Shown: positions 16,197 to 25,529 of the stretch, in pieces
How positions within the stretch are numbered: position 1 is the stretch's first letter
How the letters are laid out: every line of letters begins with the position of its first letter
DNA from: Bacillota bacterium
GTDB taxonomy: Bacteria; Bacillota; Clostridia; Lachnospirales; Lachnospiraceae
Assembly (NCBI GenBank): GCA_902363515.1
Contig: CABJAN010000016.1
Span: 1 to 64,000, forward strand
Direction of reading: 5' to 3'
DNA length: 64,000 nt
Notes under the pieces: model-generated
Seen by the model: the letters and a program-made list of their open reading frames with translations, nothing else
What the model was told of the DNA's origin: nothing
The model's database searches: none
Made by a program: the position numbers and the translations under genes

Positions 16197-16942
16197 TCTT
16201 TGTACTCCTTTATTCTATCTCTCTTTGCATCTAGGATAGGGTATCCTTTTAGAATCCTGCTGGGATTCTCTGACAACCACAAATGAATCAACTGTGACGG
16301 ATAATACTTACTTAAATGCTCCCGTACTCTTCTGACAGAAGGTTTCCGGTAAACACTGTCATGAGCGTCTGTTGCAATCACACCTACGATACCATCCCTT
16401 AACATTTGCCTGGATACTCTCTTTTCTGCTGTTCCAAACTTTCCTAACAAACTCTCCGCATTTATCTGCAGAACACACCCTTCCTCTTCCAAATAATATG
16501 CCAGTTCAGGTTCTCTCTGAACAGACACATACCGTTCCGGATGAGCCAGTATAATAGTATACTCCATCTTTTGTATTTCTGCAATACGTCTACATATATT
16601 CTGTGACTCCTCTTCCATAGGAAACTCTACAAGAAGATTTCTGGTATTGTTAATAGATAGTAATTCCTGCTTTTCCAACAGTTCCTGTGCGTCTTCGTCG
16701 AGATAAATTTCCATACCTGGGTACAATGTCACCGGTATCTGCCTGTTCCTTAGTTCACTCTGTAAGTTCCGAAACTGTTCCCAGTATTCCTCCATAGAAT
16801 ATGGAAAACAATTACCATGGCTAGATGCCACAATATGATTCAATCCATTTTCAGCAGCTATCACCGCCATGTCAACAGATTCTTCCAGGGATCTGGAACC
16901 ATCATCCAGTCCAGGCAGAATGTGGGTATGTATATCTACCAT
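16193..16942 (-). CDS. cpsB: CpsB-type manganese-dependent tyrosine phosphatase
   Basis: A PHP-fold phosphatase of about 249 residues that removes phosphate from the BY-kinase tyrosine tail. Motifs: VDIHTHILPGLDDG at the start, ASSHG, LYPGMEIYLDED, ILAHPERY and ATDAHD, all metal-ligand segments of the family. The ATG at 16942 is chosen over an upstream one because AAGGAGTG lies in front of it and homologues begin MVDIHTH. A 153-bp gap separates it from the preceding degT-like gene. That gap has a small TTCTAA/TTAGAA palindrome (17053-17065) but no promoter I can assert. Confidence 0.92.
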   Translation of the reverse strand: MVDIHTHILPGLDDGSRSLEESVDMAVIAAENGLNHIVASSHGNCFPYSMEEYWEQFRNLQSELRNRQIPVTLYPGMEIYLDEDAQELLEKQELLSINNTRNLLVEFPMEEESQNICRRIAEIQKMEYTIILAHPERYVSVQREPELAYYLEEEGCVLQINAESLLGKFGTAEKRVSRQMLRDGIVGVIATDAHDSVYRKPSVRRVREHLSKYYPSQLIHLWLSENPSRILKGYPILDAKRDRIKEYKE

Positions 16943-17095
16943 AAGCACTCCTTTTATAAAATATTTCTTTAAATCTCTTAACAATCTGTACTCTTACAAA
17001 CTCCATACCATATGTACGATATATGCTATCAACACAAATATTTTCGAAAAAGTTCTAAATTAGAATTCTATTTCCTGGTATTCATGTCACATTTT

Positions 17096-18217
17096 TTATT
17101 TTATATTCTCCTTACACTTTAATATAACCTCGCATATTTTATCAACTGTGTCTACGTCCAAATCTGCATACAACGGAAGCGTCAATACTCTTTTGCTGAT
17201 ATGTAATGCCACTGGTGTCCGATTCACGTCATATTTCCCATGAAAACATTCAAATGTATTCGTCAACGGATAAAAATATTTTCTAGCTCCTATTCCTACC
17301 TCCTGCAAGGCTTCAAAAACTTCATTACGGCTTGCACCAAATGTTTTCTCATCAAATATAACCGGGAAATATGCGTAATTAGGTTTTACGTCTTCCTGTA
17401 CTGGGTTTAGTTGAACTCCCTCTACATTATCTAACCATTCTCGATAACGTTCTACAACCAGTTTCCTTTTTGCAATCTCTTCATTCACATGACGAAGATT
17501 ACAAATCCCCATAGCTGCACAAAACTCATTCATCTTTGCATTAGCGCCAACTCCATCAACCCTTTCTGGCCCACGAATACCAAAATTTTTTAAGCGGTAT
17601 AACTCTAGTCCAAACTCTTCATCTCGAAAACAAGCAGCTCCGCCTTCAATCGAATTAAACACTTTTGTAGCATGAAAGCTAAAGCAAGAAACATCTCCAA
17701 ATGTTCCAATCCCCAGACCATGATATTCAACTCCAAATGTATGTGCTGCATCATAGATAACTTTCAAATCATATTTTCTTGCAATCCTTTGTATTTCTTC
17801 TATATTACAAACATTACCATACACATGAACCGGCATAATTGCTGAAGTTTTATCTGTAATTAAATCCTCTATTTTTTTAACGTCTATTGTAAAATCAACT
17901 GGATCAATATCACAAAAAACTGGTTCGAGTCTGTTTCTTACAATTGCATGGGTCGTCGATGCAAAAGTAAATGGAGTTGTGATTATTTCACTTCCTCTCG
18001 GTAAATTCATTGCCTGCAAGGATAACTCAAGAGCCATATGACCATTGGTAAACATATCCATTTGCTCTACCTTTAAATACTCTTTCAGATTTTTCTGAAA
18101 TTCTTTATGTTTTGGTCCCATATTCGTTAGCCAATGAGAATCCCATATATCCTCTATTTCTTTTATATACTCATCCATTGATGGCATAGATGAACGTGTC
18201 ACTAAAATATTTACCAT
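17096..18217 (-). CDS. DegT/DnrJ/EryC1/StrS-family aminotransferase
   Basis: A PLP-dependent enzyme of about 373 residues. It has the family layout: TNGHMALELSLQA (cofactor phosphate contact), YDAAHTFGVEYHG (Asp to the pyridine nitrogen), and the Schiff-base lysine in FSFHATKVFNSIEGG. Members usually make amino sugars from keto sugars, some act as dehydratases. The ATG at 18217 is chosen because GGAAGGA precedes it. Located between the modification block and the phosphorylation-control genes, it most likely makes an amino sugar for the EPS. Confidence 0.88.
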   Translation of the reverse strand: MVNILVTRSSMPSMDEYIKEIEDIWDSHWLTNMGPKHKEFQKNLKEYLKVEQMDMFTNGHMALELSLQAMNLPRGSEIITTPFTFASTTHAIVRNRLEPVFCDIDPVDFTIDVKKIEDLITDKTSAIMPVHVYGNVCNIEEIQRIARKYDLKVIYDAAHTFGVEYHGLGIGTFGDVSCFSFHATKVFNSIEGGAACFRDEEFGLELYRLKNFGIRGPERVDGVGANAKMNEFCAAMGICNLRHVNEEIAKRKLVVERYREWLDNVEGVQLNPVQEDVKPNYAYFPVIFDEKTFGASRNEVFEALQEVGIGARKYFYPLTNTFECFHGKYDVNRTPVALHISKRVLTLPLYADLDVDTVDKICEVILKCKENIK

Positions 18218-18259
18218 TTTCTTTCGTCCTTCCTGCAGTTGTATTACAAACACTTTGCT

Positions 18260-19429
18260 TCAAATCACGTCTGAATATCTACTATTATTAACTTCACAAA
18301 TATACTTTTTAATTCTTCTAACTGCTTCTATCAATTCGTCCATACTATTAGCAAAAGAAAATCTGATGTAATTGTCAAATCCAGTTCCGTAAGCTCTTCC
18401 TGGTACGCCAATAACACTTGCTTTTTCCAGAAGTTCTCCTGCTATATCTTGTTTAAAACTAAATCTGCACCAAGCGTAGAATCCACCTTCAGGCTCTATG
18501 ACCTCTATTCCATCAAGTGCATTTAATGATTTAATAAAATACTCCTTGCGTCTTAGATATTCTTTCTGCATATTAATTACATCATCATGACACTCTAATG
18601 CTACAGTAGCCGCTTCTTGAATAAAAGGGCTTGTTCCGGTTATTGTATGTGCATATAATTTATCAACAGCATCTATATATTTAGAAGGTCCTGCTAAATA
18701 TCCTAATCTCCACCCTGTCATTGCATATGCCTTAGAAAATCCATTTATTGTAATAGTTTTATCCGCCAATTCATCATAGCTTCCCGGACTAATCCCTTTA
18801 CCTATATAATTTATCTTCTCATACACTTCATCCGACAAAATGACAATATCACGATTCTTAACAACTCTAATCAGTTCTTGGATTTCTTCTTCATTAATCA
18901 CACGTCCAGTAGGATTATTAGGAGAACAGAGAATTATCATTCTGGTCTTTTCACTAATATACTGTTCCAGCACAGATGCTCTAATTGTATATCCATCCTC
19001 ATAACTAAGTGGAACTTCTATAGGAATTCCCAATGACATTTTTACAATTTCTGTATATGATACCCATGACGGTGTCGGAATCAGTACTTCATCCCCAGCA
19101 TTAATACATGAACGGACTGCAAGATATATAGCCATTTTAGCACCTGGAGTAACGATAATATTTTCTGAAGATACATTGACTCTATTATCCAGCATTAATT
19201 TCTGAGCAATTTTTTCTCTAAGTTTCGGCAACCCTTTTCCCACAGCATAATGTATATTGCCCTTTAATATCTCTTCTATAGCTTTGTCTTTAATTGCTTT
19301 TGGCGTATCGAAATCAGGCTCTCCTCCGGCTAAGCTAATAATATTTGCTCCTGCTTCTTTCAAGGCCTTTGCTTTTGCAATTAAATCCATTGACGCAGAA
19401 CTGTTAATCTGTCTAATAACATCATTCAT
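18260..19429 (-). CDS. Class I/II PLP aminotransferase (AspC-like)
   Basis: A 389-residue fold-type I aminotransferase: SLAGGEPDFDTP at the N-terminus, CSPNNPTGRV, SDEVYEKI, the PLP lysine in GFSKAYAMTGWRLGY, and a C-terminal RFSFAN with the substrate-carboxylate arginine. It resembles aspartate/aromatic aminotransferases of primary metabolism, which is unusual inside an EPS locus. It ends 42 bp before the DegT-like gene and follows the phase-shifted ATP-grasp gene by 9 bp. A role in supplying or altering an amino acid attached to the polymer is inferred. Confidence 0.88.
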   Translation of the reverse strand: MNDVIRQINSSASMDLIAKAKALKEAGANIISLAGGEPDFDTPKAIKDKAIEEILKGNIHYAVGKGLPKLREKIAQKLMLDNRVNVSSENIIVTPGAKMAIYLAVRSCINAGDEVLIPTPSWVSYTEIVKMSLGIPIEVPLSYEDGYTIRASVLEQYISEKTRMIILCSPNNPTGRVINEEEIQELIRVVKNRDIVILSDEVYEKINYIGKGISPGSYDELADKTITINGFSKAYAMTGWRLGYLAGPSKYIDAVDKLYAHTITGTSPFIQEAATVALECHDDVINMQKEYLRRKEYFIKSLNALDGIEVIEPEGGFYAWCRFSFKQDIAGELLEKASVIGVPGRAYGTGFDNYIRFSFANSMDELIEAVRRIKKYICEVNNSRYSDVI

Positions 19430-19438
19430 TCTATCACC

Positions 19439-20607
19439 CTAATTATTAAATTCATCTGGAATAAACACAAAACTCTCTTCGCCCTTTTTTTCCTTTAGCT
19501 TATTTCTAAAGAAGTCAGATACTTCATCATTACGTTTCCAAATTCCACCATGCATAAGTTGCTCATAGTCTATTGACGGATGAGAGTTTATCTCACATAT
19601 TTTTGCACCTTCATCTGTAATAATAATATCAAAGCCAAAGTATTTATGAACCGCTAAATATCTAGATAAATCATTTACCAGATTTTTTACTTTGTCAAAA
19701 TGAGGAATCTGTTTTCCCTGAATACTTACCCCACTGTCAGGATGCTTGCTTACTTTAAATTCACCATTCTGACAATACTTCAGATATCTATAATAATCCC
19801 CATAAAAATAACCTGTTTCCCAATCAAACGGAGCTGCGACACCACCAGATGTCAAATTACAAGCCCCTTTAGAAACATTCGTACCAAATCGCACATAAGA
19901 TACAAACACTTTTGTTTCCTGATCTATATTTAATGCAATCACTCGTAGTGTAGCTGCGCTGTCTTTCCAAATAGCATCAAATTCTTTACATTGTTTGATG
20001 TATTCCGTTACAACATACATTGAATCTATAGATGGAACAATCTCCTGTAATGAATCTATATTTTTTCCGTTAGCAAGATACCCCCCCCTATTATTTTTTC
20101 TAATTTTAGAAAACCTATTCCACCAGCTCCTGCCAGAGGCTTAATTGCTACAATCCCTACTTTATCAAGGAGTACTTCCAGATATGATTTAATATCTATC
20201 TTACCTGCTAATGGAATATTATCATCCAGTTGAATGACCCGACTATTTTCATCAATCCATGCATAATATATTGGCATATACTCTGGATATTTACCTCCGA
20301 TTGTATAATGAATCGTCAATTTCCCATCCACCAGCCTTTTCGTTACGGGATCTATTGGATCAAGAATATAATAATCTTCATCATTTATATAATCTTTGTA
20401 ATTCGACTCGTTAAGTTGAAAAATTTTAGCTCTTTCTGCAAGATATCCTTTACTGTATGCCCACTTTTTTTCTTCCAATGTGAAGTCATCTTTCAGTTTG
20501 CCATACCATTCGTCATAAATATGGCTTCCATAATATTTTGCTGAATTCAGGGAATATCCTTTCTCTAATAAATTATGAATTATCCTTTCTTTTGCATCAA
20601 TGCCCAT
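19439..20607 (-). pseudogene. Sugar-transfer-type ATP-grasp protein, frameshifted at a poly-G tract
   Basis: Two abutting frames together encode about 389 residues. The first (from ATG 20607) carries DPIDPVTKRLVDGKLT and the nucleotide-binding IVAIKPLAGAGGIGFLKLEK; the second continues GYLANGKNIDSLQEIV, DIIITDEGAKICEINSHPS (the metal-binding E-x-N end of ATP-grasp). They are separated by eight Gs (20081-20088); six or nine would restore one frame. The family is the ATP-grasp group linked to sugar transfer loci. Because all other parts look intact, this is better read as a switched-off or slipped gene than as an old pseudogene. An assembly error in the run is the main alternative. Confidence 0.8.
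20081..20088 (-). repeat. Poly-G tract (8 G on the coding strand) at the frameshift
   Basis: The run is C8 on the given strand. Codon phase before and after differs by one base, so gain of one or loss of two Gs would fuse the two halves. Homopolymer G/C tracts inside surface-polymer genes are classic phase-variation sites. Confidence 0.85.
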
Positions 20608-20633
20608 TTTTTCTCTCCGTTTCTCTTTTTATA

Positions 20634-21308
20634 TCACTCGAAGTTCCTTCTGCTCATATATATTTCATCATTTAAATAGCTTTTCTTGCATACAATTTCA
20701 AAGGTACTCTCTTTATAATGATCAAGACGATCAAACCAAATATCTTCCTGTTCTTCCATATGATGTAATTTTTTCAAAAATTCTTTTGTTATGCAGTCTT
20801 TCGGTATAATAACGACTCCGCAATCGTCACATACTGCAATTGCTCCATCATATTTTTCCATATGCTCTGTTCTAATTATTTCATCAAAATCTTTTTCCGG
20901 TTTTCTATTAAAACATCCTACCGGAGTAAGACCATCACACCAAATGGGCCAATTTTCTTTAATTAAACCAGCCGCATCCCGCATTTTACCATTAGTAATA
21001 ATTGCTCTACTCTGATGATATAACAATATATATTTACTTACTAATTCTCCAAATACAGCCCTGTCCTTACAATCAAATGCCTCAACAAATACTACACAAC
21101 CCTCTTCAATATCCTGAACCTGTTCATGTATCGGCCAGTTGCTTTCTTCGTATGCATAAATCCATTTAATTTTTCCAGCTTTGTAGTGACCTCTATTCAC
21201 TGGCATAACGTTAGGAAGAACTCCTTTTTTCCCTAACGCATCTGCAACTTCTGTTGTGCTTACACGATTTCTAACTAAATAATCAATAATTTTCTCTCTC
21301 ATTTCCAT
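20634..21308 (-). CDS. RraA-like (HMG/CHA aldolase-fold) protein
   Basis: About 224 residues with the RraA-fold core: a helical start with VSTTEVADALGK, then FGELVSKYILL and ITNGKMRDAAGL, the conserved G-x-x-R-D segment that binds substrate and metal in aldolases and decarboxylases of this fold, and AVCDDCGVVIIP. RraA-fold enzymes cleave or decarboxylate hydroxy-keto acids; the RNase E inhibitor role does not apply here. Three ATG codons lie close together; 21308 is preferred from GAGG spacing. It sits between an ATP-grasp and a GNAT gene, suggesting it makes a small acid for polymer decoration. Confidence 0.75.
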   Translation of the reverse strand: MEMREKIIDYLVRNRVSTTEVADALGKKGVLPNVMPVNRGHYKAGKIKWIYAYEESNWPIHEQVQDIEEGCVVFVEAFDCKDRAVFGELVSKYILLYHQSRAIITNGKMRDAAGLIKENWPIWCDGLTPVGCFNRKPEKDFDEIIRTEHMEKYDGAIAVCDDCGVVIIPKDCITKEFLKKLHHMEEQEDIWFDRLDHYKESTFEIVCKKSYLNDEIYMSRRNFE

Positions 21309-21345
21309 AATTATATCCATTCCTCATTATTTATTCTTTGCAAAC

Positions 21346-21792
21346 CTATAGTTTCTTTTCCAAAAAAATCGAATCTTCACTTTTCTCAATCTCTTTAAAT
21401 CCAATCTTTTCATATAGATGGATTGCCCTTTCATTTTCTCTATTAACTTCCAAACGTAACGTTGTCATTCCGTCCTTTTTACATTGCTCAATGCATAATT
21501 TAAGTAACATAGAACCAATGCCATATCCTTGAAACTGATTTTTCACAATAAGCATTGAGAGAAATCCAGAGTAGTCGATTCTATCATTATCATAAAAAGC
21601 TATAAATCCAACTATTTCTCTCTTATATTTCGCACTCACAACTTGAGCAAATTTCGAAAATTTCTGAGATAGCTCTTTGATTCTCTCCGGAGTGTTGTTC
21701 GATTGTTCAAAAAAATCAGTCGAACACGCAAGCATAACTGCCTCTATGTCTTGTTGTGAATATAGACTTTCATATGTAATACATTCCTTCAT
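21346..21792 (-). CDS. GNAT-family N-acetyltransferase
   Basis: A 148-residue GNAT: beta strands around AKYKREIVGFIAFYD, the acetyl-CoA-binding FQGYGIGSMLLKLCIEQ (Q/R-x-x-G-x-G/A) near 85-101, and the C-terminal NRENERAIHLYEKIGFKEIE. Its ATG is one base from the stop of the preceding ATP-grasp gene, so they are co-translated. In this context it probably acetylates the amino product of the aminotransferase or ligase steps (inference). Confidence 0.85.
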   Translation of the reverse strand: MKECITYESLYSQQDIEAVMLACSTDFFEQSNNTPERIKELSQKFSKFAQVVSAKYKREIVGFIAFYDNDRIDYSGFLSMLIVKNQFQGYGIGSMLLKLCIEQCKKDGMTTLRLEVNRENERAIHLYEKIGFKEIEKSEDSIFLEKKL

Positions 21793-21793
21793 T

Positions 21794-22999
21794 TTATTTA
21801 TCCTCGATATCTATCTTGAGTTTATCAGAAATGTTTTGGATAACTTCATCAAACTCCGCTCTTGTCTCAGCACAAATAATATAATATCCAATCCTTACAG
21901 AGTCACTCTCCGGCTGATGAATATAATCTCCAACTGAGAAATTAAGTTTATAGCTCTTTATTCTTGTTTCGCTTAAAAGATATTCTTCTCCATGTATTTT
22001 CTTTACTACGCCTCCTTCACAAGGCAAATCAAGAAATTTTAAAATAGCCGTTCGGTCATTGTCTATATTGGTTTCCAATTTGCAGCTGTAATTATTATCA
22101 ATTGTCTTTTTAATAAGATAATCATAATTATCAATGTCTGCCATAAATGGAGCTATAATTGCAGAAATAAGATTCCCTCCACCTCTGGCAGCCATTTCAA
22201 TCAAATAATATTTTCCATCTTGATATTTATATTCTACATGAGTCAAACCAAAAGGTAATCCTGTAGCATTAAGCAATTCATCATTTGTTTTTCTAAGAAG
22301 ATCATAATCAAATTTTGAGTTGTTCTGAGTAAAAAACAGAGATTTAGCAATATTATTATTGTGTTGATAATGTTCCTTTTCTGAAATAGCCAACGTAATA
22401 TGTCCGCTTTCTGTCATAATTCCATCCACAGTAAACTCTGTTCCTTCTATATATTTCTCCACTAAAACAGCTTTTGAATTTCTCGAAAATGTAAGGGTTT
22501 CATTAAATTTTTCAAGAATATCTGCTTCTGAATTCACTGTAAACACACCATGACTTGAATTGCTATCTAGCGGTTTCATAATTACTTTTGGACCATACTC
22601 AGTGTAAAATGCTAGTGCTTCGGATATCGTCGTGCAACGACAATAAGGAATAGCATTAATATCATGTTCTCTACAAAATTCTCTCATAAGAAATTTATTC
22701 GTAAATAAGTCTGCCATATCTACTGAAATACAATTTGCCCCGATTTCCTTATTAATCTTAGCTATCACATCCGTGGCAATATCACATTCATCCGACATAA
22801 CGACATCAATTTTTTCTTTTTTACAATAAGGTATAATCCTATCGTATGCAAAAATATCTGTTTCTAAAAAATGATCTGCATGTTCATAAACACCTTCATT
22901 TTTAACAGGATTAGCCAGATACAACTCATGTCCTAATGCTTTAATTTTTTTCATTAATGGAACTTGCCATATCGTTCCAGGTAAAACCATAATTTTCAT
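21794..22999 (-). CDS. ATP-grasp carboxylate-amine ligase-like protein
   Basis: A 401-residue ATP-grasp enzyme: N-terminal Rossmann-like IMVLPGTIWQVPLMKKIKAL, DVVMSDECDIAT, then the nucleotide-binding KVIMKPLDSNSSHGV, AVLVEKYIEGTEFTVDG, and the metal-binding GLTHVEYKYQDGKYYLIEMAARGGG. The order matches the CarB/PurK/BacD-type group that forms amide or peptide bonds through acyl phosphate. With a second ATP-grasp gene, a GNAT and an aminotransferase next door it probably joins an amino acid to a sugar or acid. The substrate cannot be read from sequence. Confidence 0.85.
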   Translation of the reverse strand: MKIMVLPGTIWQVPLMKKIKALGHELYLANPVKNEGVYEHADHFLETDIFAYDRIIPYCKKEKIDVVMSDECDIATDVIAKINKEIGANCISVDMADLFTNKFLMREFCREHDINAIPYCRCTTISEALAFYTEYGPKVIMKPLDSNSSHGVFTVNSEADILEKFNETLTFSRNSKAVLVEKYIEGTEFTVDGIMTESGHITLAISEKEHYQHNNNIAKSLFFTQNNSKFDYDLLRKTNDELLNATGLPFGLTHVEYKYQDGKYYLIEMAARGGGNLISAIIAPFMADIDNYDYLIKKTIDNNYSCKLETNIDNDRTAILKFLDLPCEGGVVKKIHGEEYLLSETRIKSYKLNFSVGDYIHQPESDSVRIGYYIICAETRAEFDEVIQNISDKLKIDIEDK

Positions 23000-23040
23000 A
23001 TAAAAACCTCTCTATCTATATACTTTATATTTTCTATCTA

Positions 23041-24489
23041 TCAACCTTTTCTATGTCGATAGATATTCAGAAACATTGATTTAATGTACAAATAGGATTC
23101 CACTTTCATTAAAGCTGAACATCCCAAATATACAATCACGCCTACAATCACTTGCAAAAGGAGCATACTATAGGGATTTAAAGACAGATGCTCTATTGTT
23201 AGAACAACTAGCCCCATCACTACCGCAAGCCCTATATTCGGTAAGATATCTCGGATTTGTTCTAAATATCCATAACATAATAACCTTCTATTCGGCCATG
23301 AATTAATAACCTGGCTCAAAACACTTGTTATAAGTAAACTATAGGCCATTGCCTTAACACTAATTGGTATTGTTATCAATAATGCCACTATTCCTACAAT
23401 TTTCTTCATAATTTCCAATTTCAAAAACAAATCGCTTCTTCCCATTGCTTTAATTGCATTTAGATTCGCTGTATGAATGGGATAAAAAATATATGTAATA
23501 CAAAAAATCCTCATATAGGGAACACAAAATAGCCATTTATCTGTCAAAAGTATGCTGATAATAGAATTAGCACAAACAGCTAATCCTATCATCAATGATG
23601 CCATAACATATGTACTTGTTTTTATTGCACGGCGAGTCATATTTTTTACGCGTTCTCTATCATCCTGTGCATTCGACATTGTAGGCAGCAATACACTATC
23701 AATAGATGTATTGATATTAACTGCAATTAAATTGGGAAGCTGCTGTCCTTTATTATAAAAAGCCAACTCCACTGTCGAATAAAACTTTCCTATCAATAAA
23801 TTCCTCAAATTACTATAAACTGTATCAAGCAATGCCGATATTAATAATTTCCATCCAAAAGAAATTAAACTTTTCAATCGAGTCCATGAGAACATCCATT
23901 TAGGATGCCAGTCTACAGTCAACCACAAAACCAATGTATCAATAAACAAATTTGATAATTTTTGTGCCACCAGAGCCCAAACTCCATATCCATTCATTGC
24001 CATTGCTATTCCAATTACTGCTGAAACAATGGTTCCACCCAAAGTTGCAAAAAAGAATTTTTTAAACTGCATTGTCTTTGAAACATATGCTTGTTGTACA
24101 TTTTTCAACCCAGAAATAACTACAGTTAAACACAATACTCTGATAATCGCAGTTAAAGATAAATCATTATAAAATTTGGCAATACACGGCGCATAGAAAA
24201 AAAGAATTCCATATAAGCCAATACAACAAAATAAATTAAAGAAAAATACAGACGAAAAATCCAAATCATCCGCATCTTTTTTTTGTATCAAAGCATTTCC
24301 TAGTCCACTATCAACAAAAACCTGTAAAATTTGTGCAAAAACTAAAACTAATGTGATTGTTCCATATGCTTCAGGTGCAATAATTCGAGCCAATACAACC
24401 GATACAACAAACTGCACAAGCTGTGCACCTATCCTTTCCATAAAACGCCAGATTAAATTATATATAACTATTTGCTTATTAACTTTCAT
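23041..24489 (-). CDS. Wzx-type polysaccharide flippase
   Basis: About 482 residues with 12-14 hydrophobic helices and the characteristic N-terminus (YNLIWRFMERIGAQLVQF, VVLARIIAPEAYG) of Wzx/MVF flippases, which move lipid-linked repeat units across the membrane. QAYVSKTMQFKKFF and YNKGQQLPNL are typical internal segments. The gene overlaps the stop of the upstream glycosyltransferase at ATGATG; the second ATG (24489) has better spacing from AAGGAG. Confidence 0.92.
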   Translation of the reverse strand: MKVNKQIVIYNLIWRFMERIGAQLVQFVVSVVLARIIAPEAYGTITLVLVFAQILQVFVDSGLGNALIQKKDADDLDFSSVFFFNLFCCIGLYGILFFYAPCIAKFYNDLSLTAIIRVLCLTVVISGLKNVQQAYVSKTMQFKKFFFATLGGTIVSAVIGIAMAMNGYGVWALVAQKLSNLFIDTLVLWLTVDWHPKWMFSWTRLKSLISFGWKLLISALLDTVYSNLRNLLIGKFYSTVELAFYNKGQQLPNLIAVNINTSIDSVLLPTMSNAQDDRERVKNMTRRAIKTSTYVMASLMIGLAVCANSIISILLTDKWLFCVPYMRIFCITYIFYPIHTANLNAIKAMGRSDLFLKLEIMKKIVGIVALLITIPISVKAMAYSLLITSVLSQVINSWPNRRLLCYGYLEQIRDILPNIGLAVVMGLVVLTIEHLSLNPYSMLLLQVIVGVIVYLGCSALMKVESYLYIKSMFLNIYRHRKG

Positions 24490-25418
24490 CATTTCTCCTT
24501 ATTTATTTTTAATACCATGCGCTTATTAAAAAAACCAATCAAAACCAAACACTTATGATGTAATTTTATATATTTTCTAAAGATTTGTCCAAAACTATAA
24601 TATCCGTCTTTTAAAGCTCTAACTAAAATATCAAAGTACATTATTTCTGCACATTTCATTCCGGCACTATTTCTTATTTTATAGGCATACTGTAACAGTT
24701 CTTCATGCCAATGTAAGTCTCTAACTATATCATATTTAAAATTCGCGCTGAAACTGCTGCCTCCTTTTCTTACATGCCTATACGCACTCATTTTTTCCTG
24801 AATACAATATATCTTTCCGTGTGTAATCAAAGCAAAAGCTCTCAATTTATCTCCTGGCACTAATCCCTTTTCTAATAGAGACGTATCAAATAAATTTTCT
24901 TTTACATAATTTCGATGCATAACTGTAGCTGTCTGTCCTGGCAATACATTATAAAAAAATTCTTTAATAGAATATTCAGTTAGCTTACATTCGGGATAAC
25001 TCTCATTTATCTCTTTATTATTTTCATCAACAACAACACAATTATGTGCAACTGCTATATAGTCTGGATGTTTTTCCAAAAATTCAATTTGATGTTCAAT
25101 TTTATTCTCTGATATCCAATAATCGTCTCCCTCTAACACGATAACATACTTACCTTTACATCTAAGAAGCAAGTCTCTAGCGTTTGTTATTGAACTTTTA
25201 TTCATATTCTCTTTGCGATAGAACATATGAAACACTCCAGGATGTTCTTTCTCATATTCCTTTAACAATTTTCTTGTATTATCAGGTGACGCATCCTCTC
25301 CAACCAAAACTTCATATTTATATTTTGTTTTCTGCCTTCGTATACTTTCTAATGCCTGAATGATATATTTTTCATGTCCATATGTAGGAACTACTATACT
25401 CAACATTATCTCTTCCAT
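24489..25418 (-). CDS. Glycosyltransferase family 2
   Basis: A GT-A fold enzyme of about 309 residues: LSIVVPTYGHEKYI, VLVGEDASPDNT and the EGDDYW DxD-like motif (about 91-96). It probably adds one sugar to the EPS repeat unit on the cytoplasmic face. Start 25418 follows GAGGAG by 10 nt; the hydrophobic core begins four codons later. It overlaps the flippase start by a few bases and is preceded by a 12-bp inverted repeat. Confidence 0.9.
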   Translation of the reverse strand: MEEIMLSIVVPTYGHEKYIIQALESIRRQKTKYKYEVLVGEDASPDNTRKLLKEYEKEHPGVFHMFYRKENMNKSSITNARDLLLRCKGKYVIVLEGDDYWISENKIEHQIEFLEKHPDYIAVAHNCVVVDENNKEINESYPECKLTEYSIKEFFYNVLPGQTATVMHRNYVKENLFDTSLLEKGLVPGDKLRAFALITHGKIYCIQEKMSAYRHVRKGGSSFSANFKYDIVRDLHWHEELLQYAYKIRNSAGMKCAEIMYFDILVRALKDGYYSFGQIFRKYIKLHHKCLVLIGFFNKRMVLKINKEK

Positions 25419-25440
25419 TATGATAATTCTCCTCACTCAT

Positions 25441-25483
25441 AATTGACTACAAAATATTCTACTTAAATATCTTGTAGTCAATT
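25441..25483 (-). repeat. Inverted repeat in the intergenic gap upstream of a glycosyltransferase
   Basis: Perfect 12-bp arms (AATTGACTACAA and its complement) separated by 19 nt. No T run follows, so it is not a standard terminator. It lies in the one clear gap (about 110 bp) within the glycosyltransferase block and could be an RNA processing or stability element. Confidence 0.6.
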
Positions 25484-25529
25484 GTTATCATTAATAAAAA
25501 TTATAGTTTTCATATCCCGCACTAACACA

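Noticed and set aside
16943..17095. Separate promoter for the cpsB-kinase-sortase block
   Set aside because: Only weak hexamers and a short palindrome are visible; read-through from the upstream EPS genes cannot be excluded.
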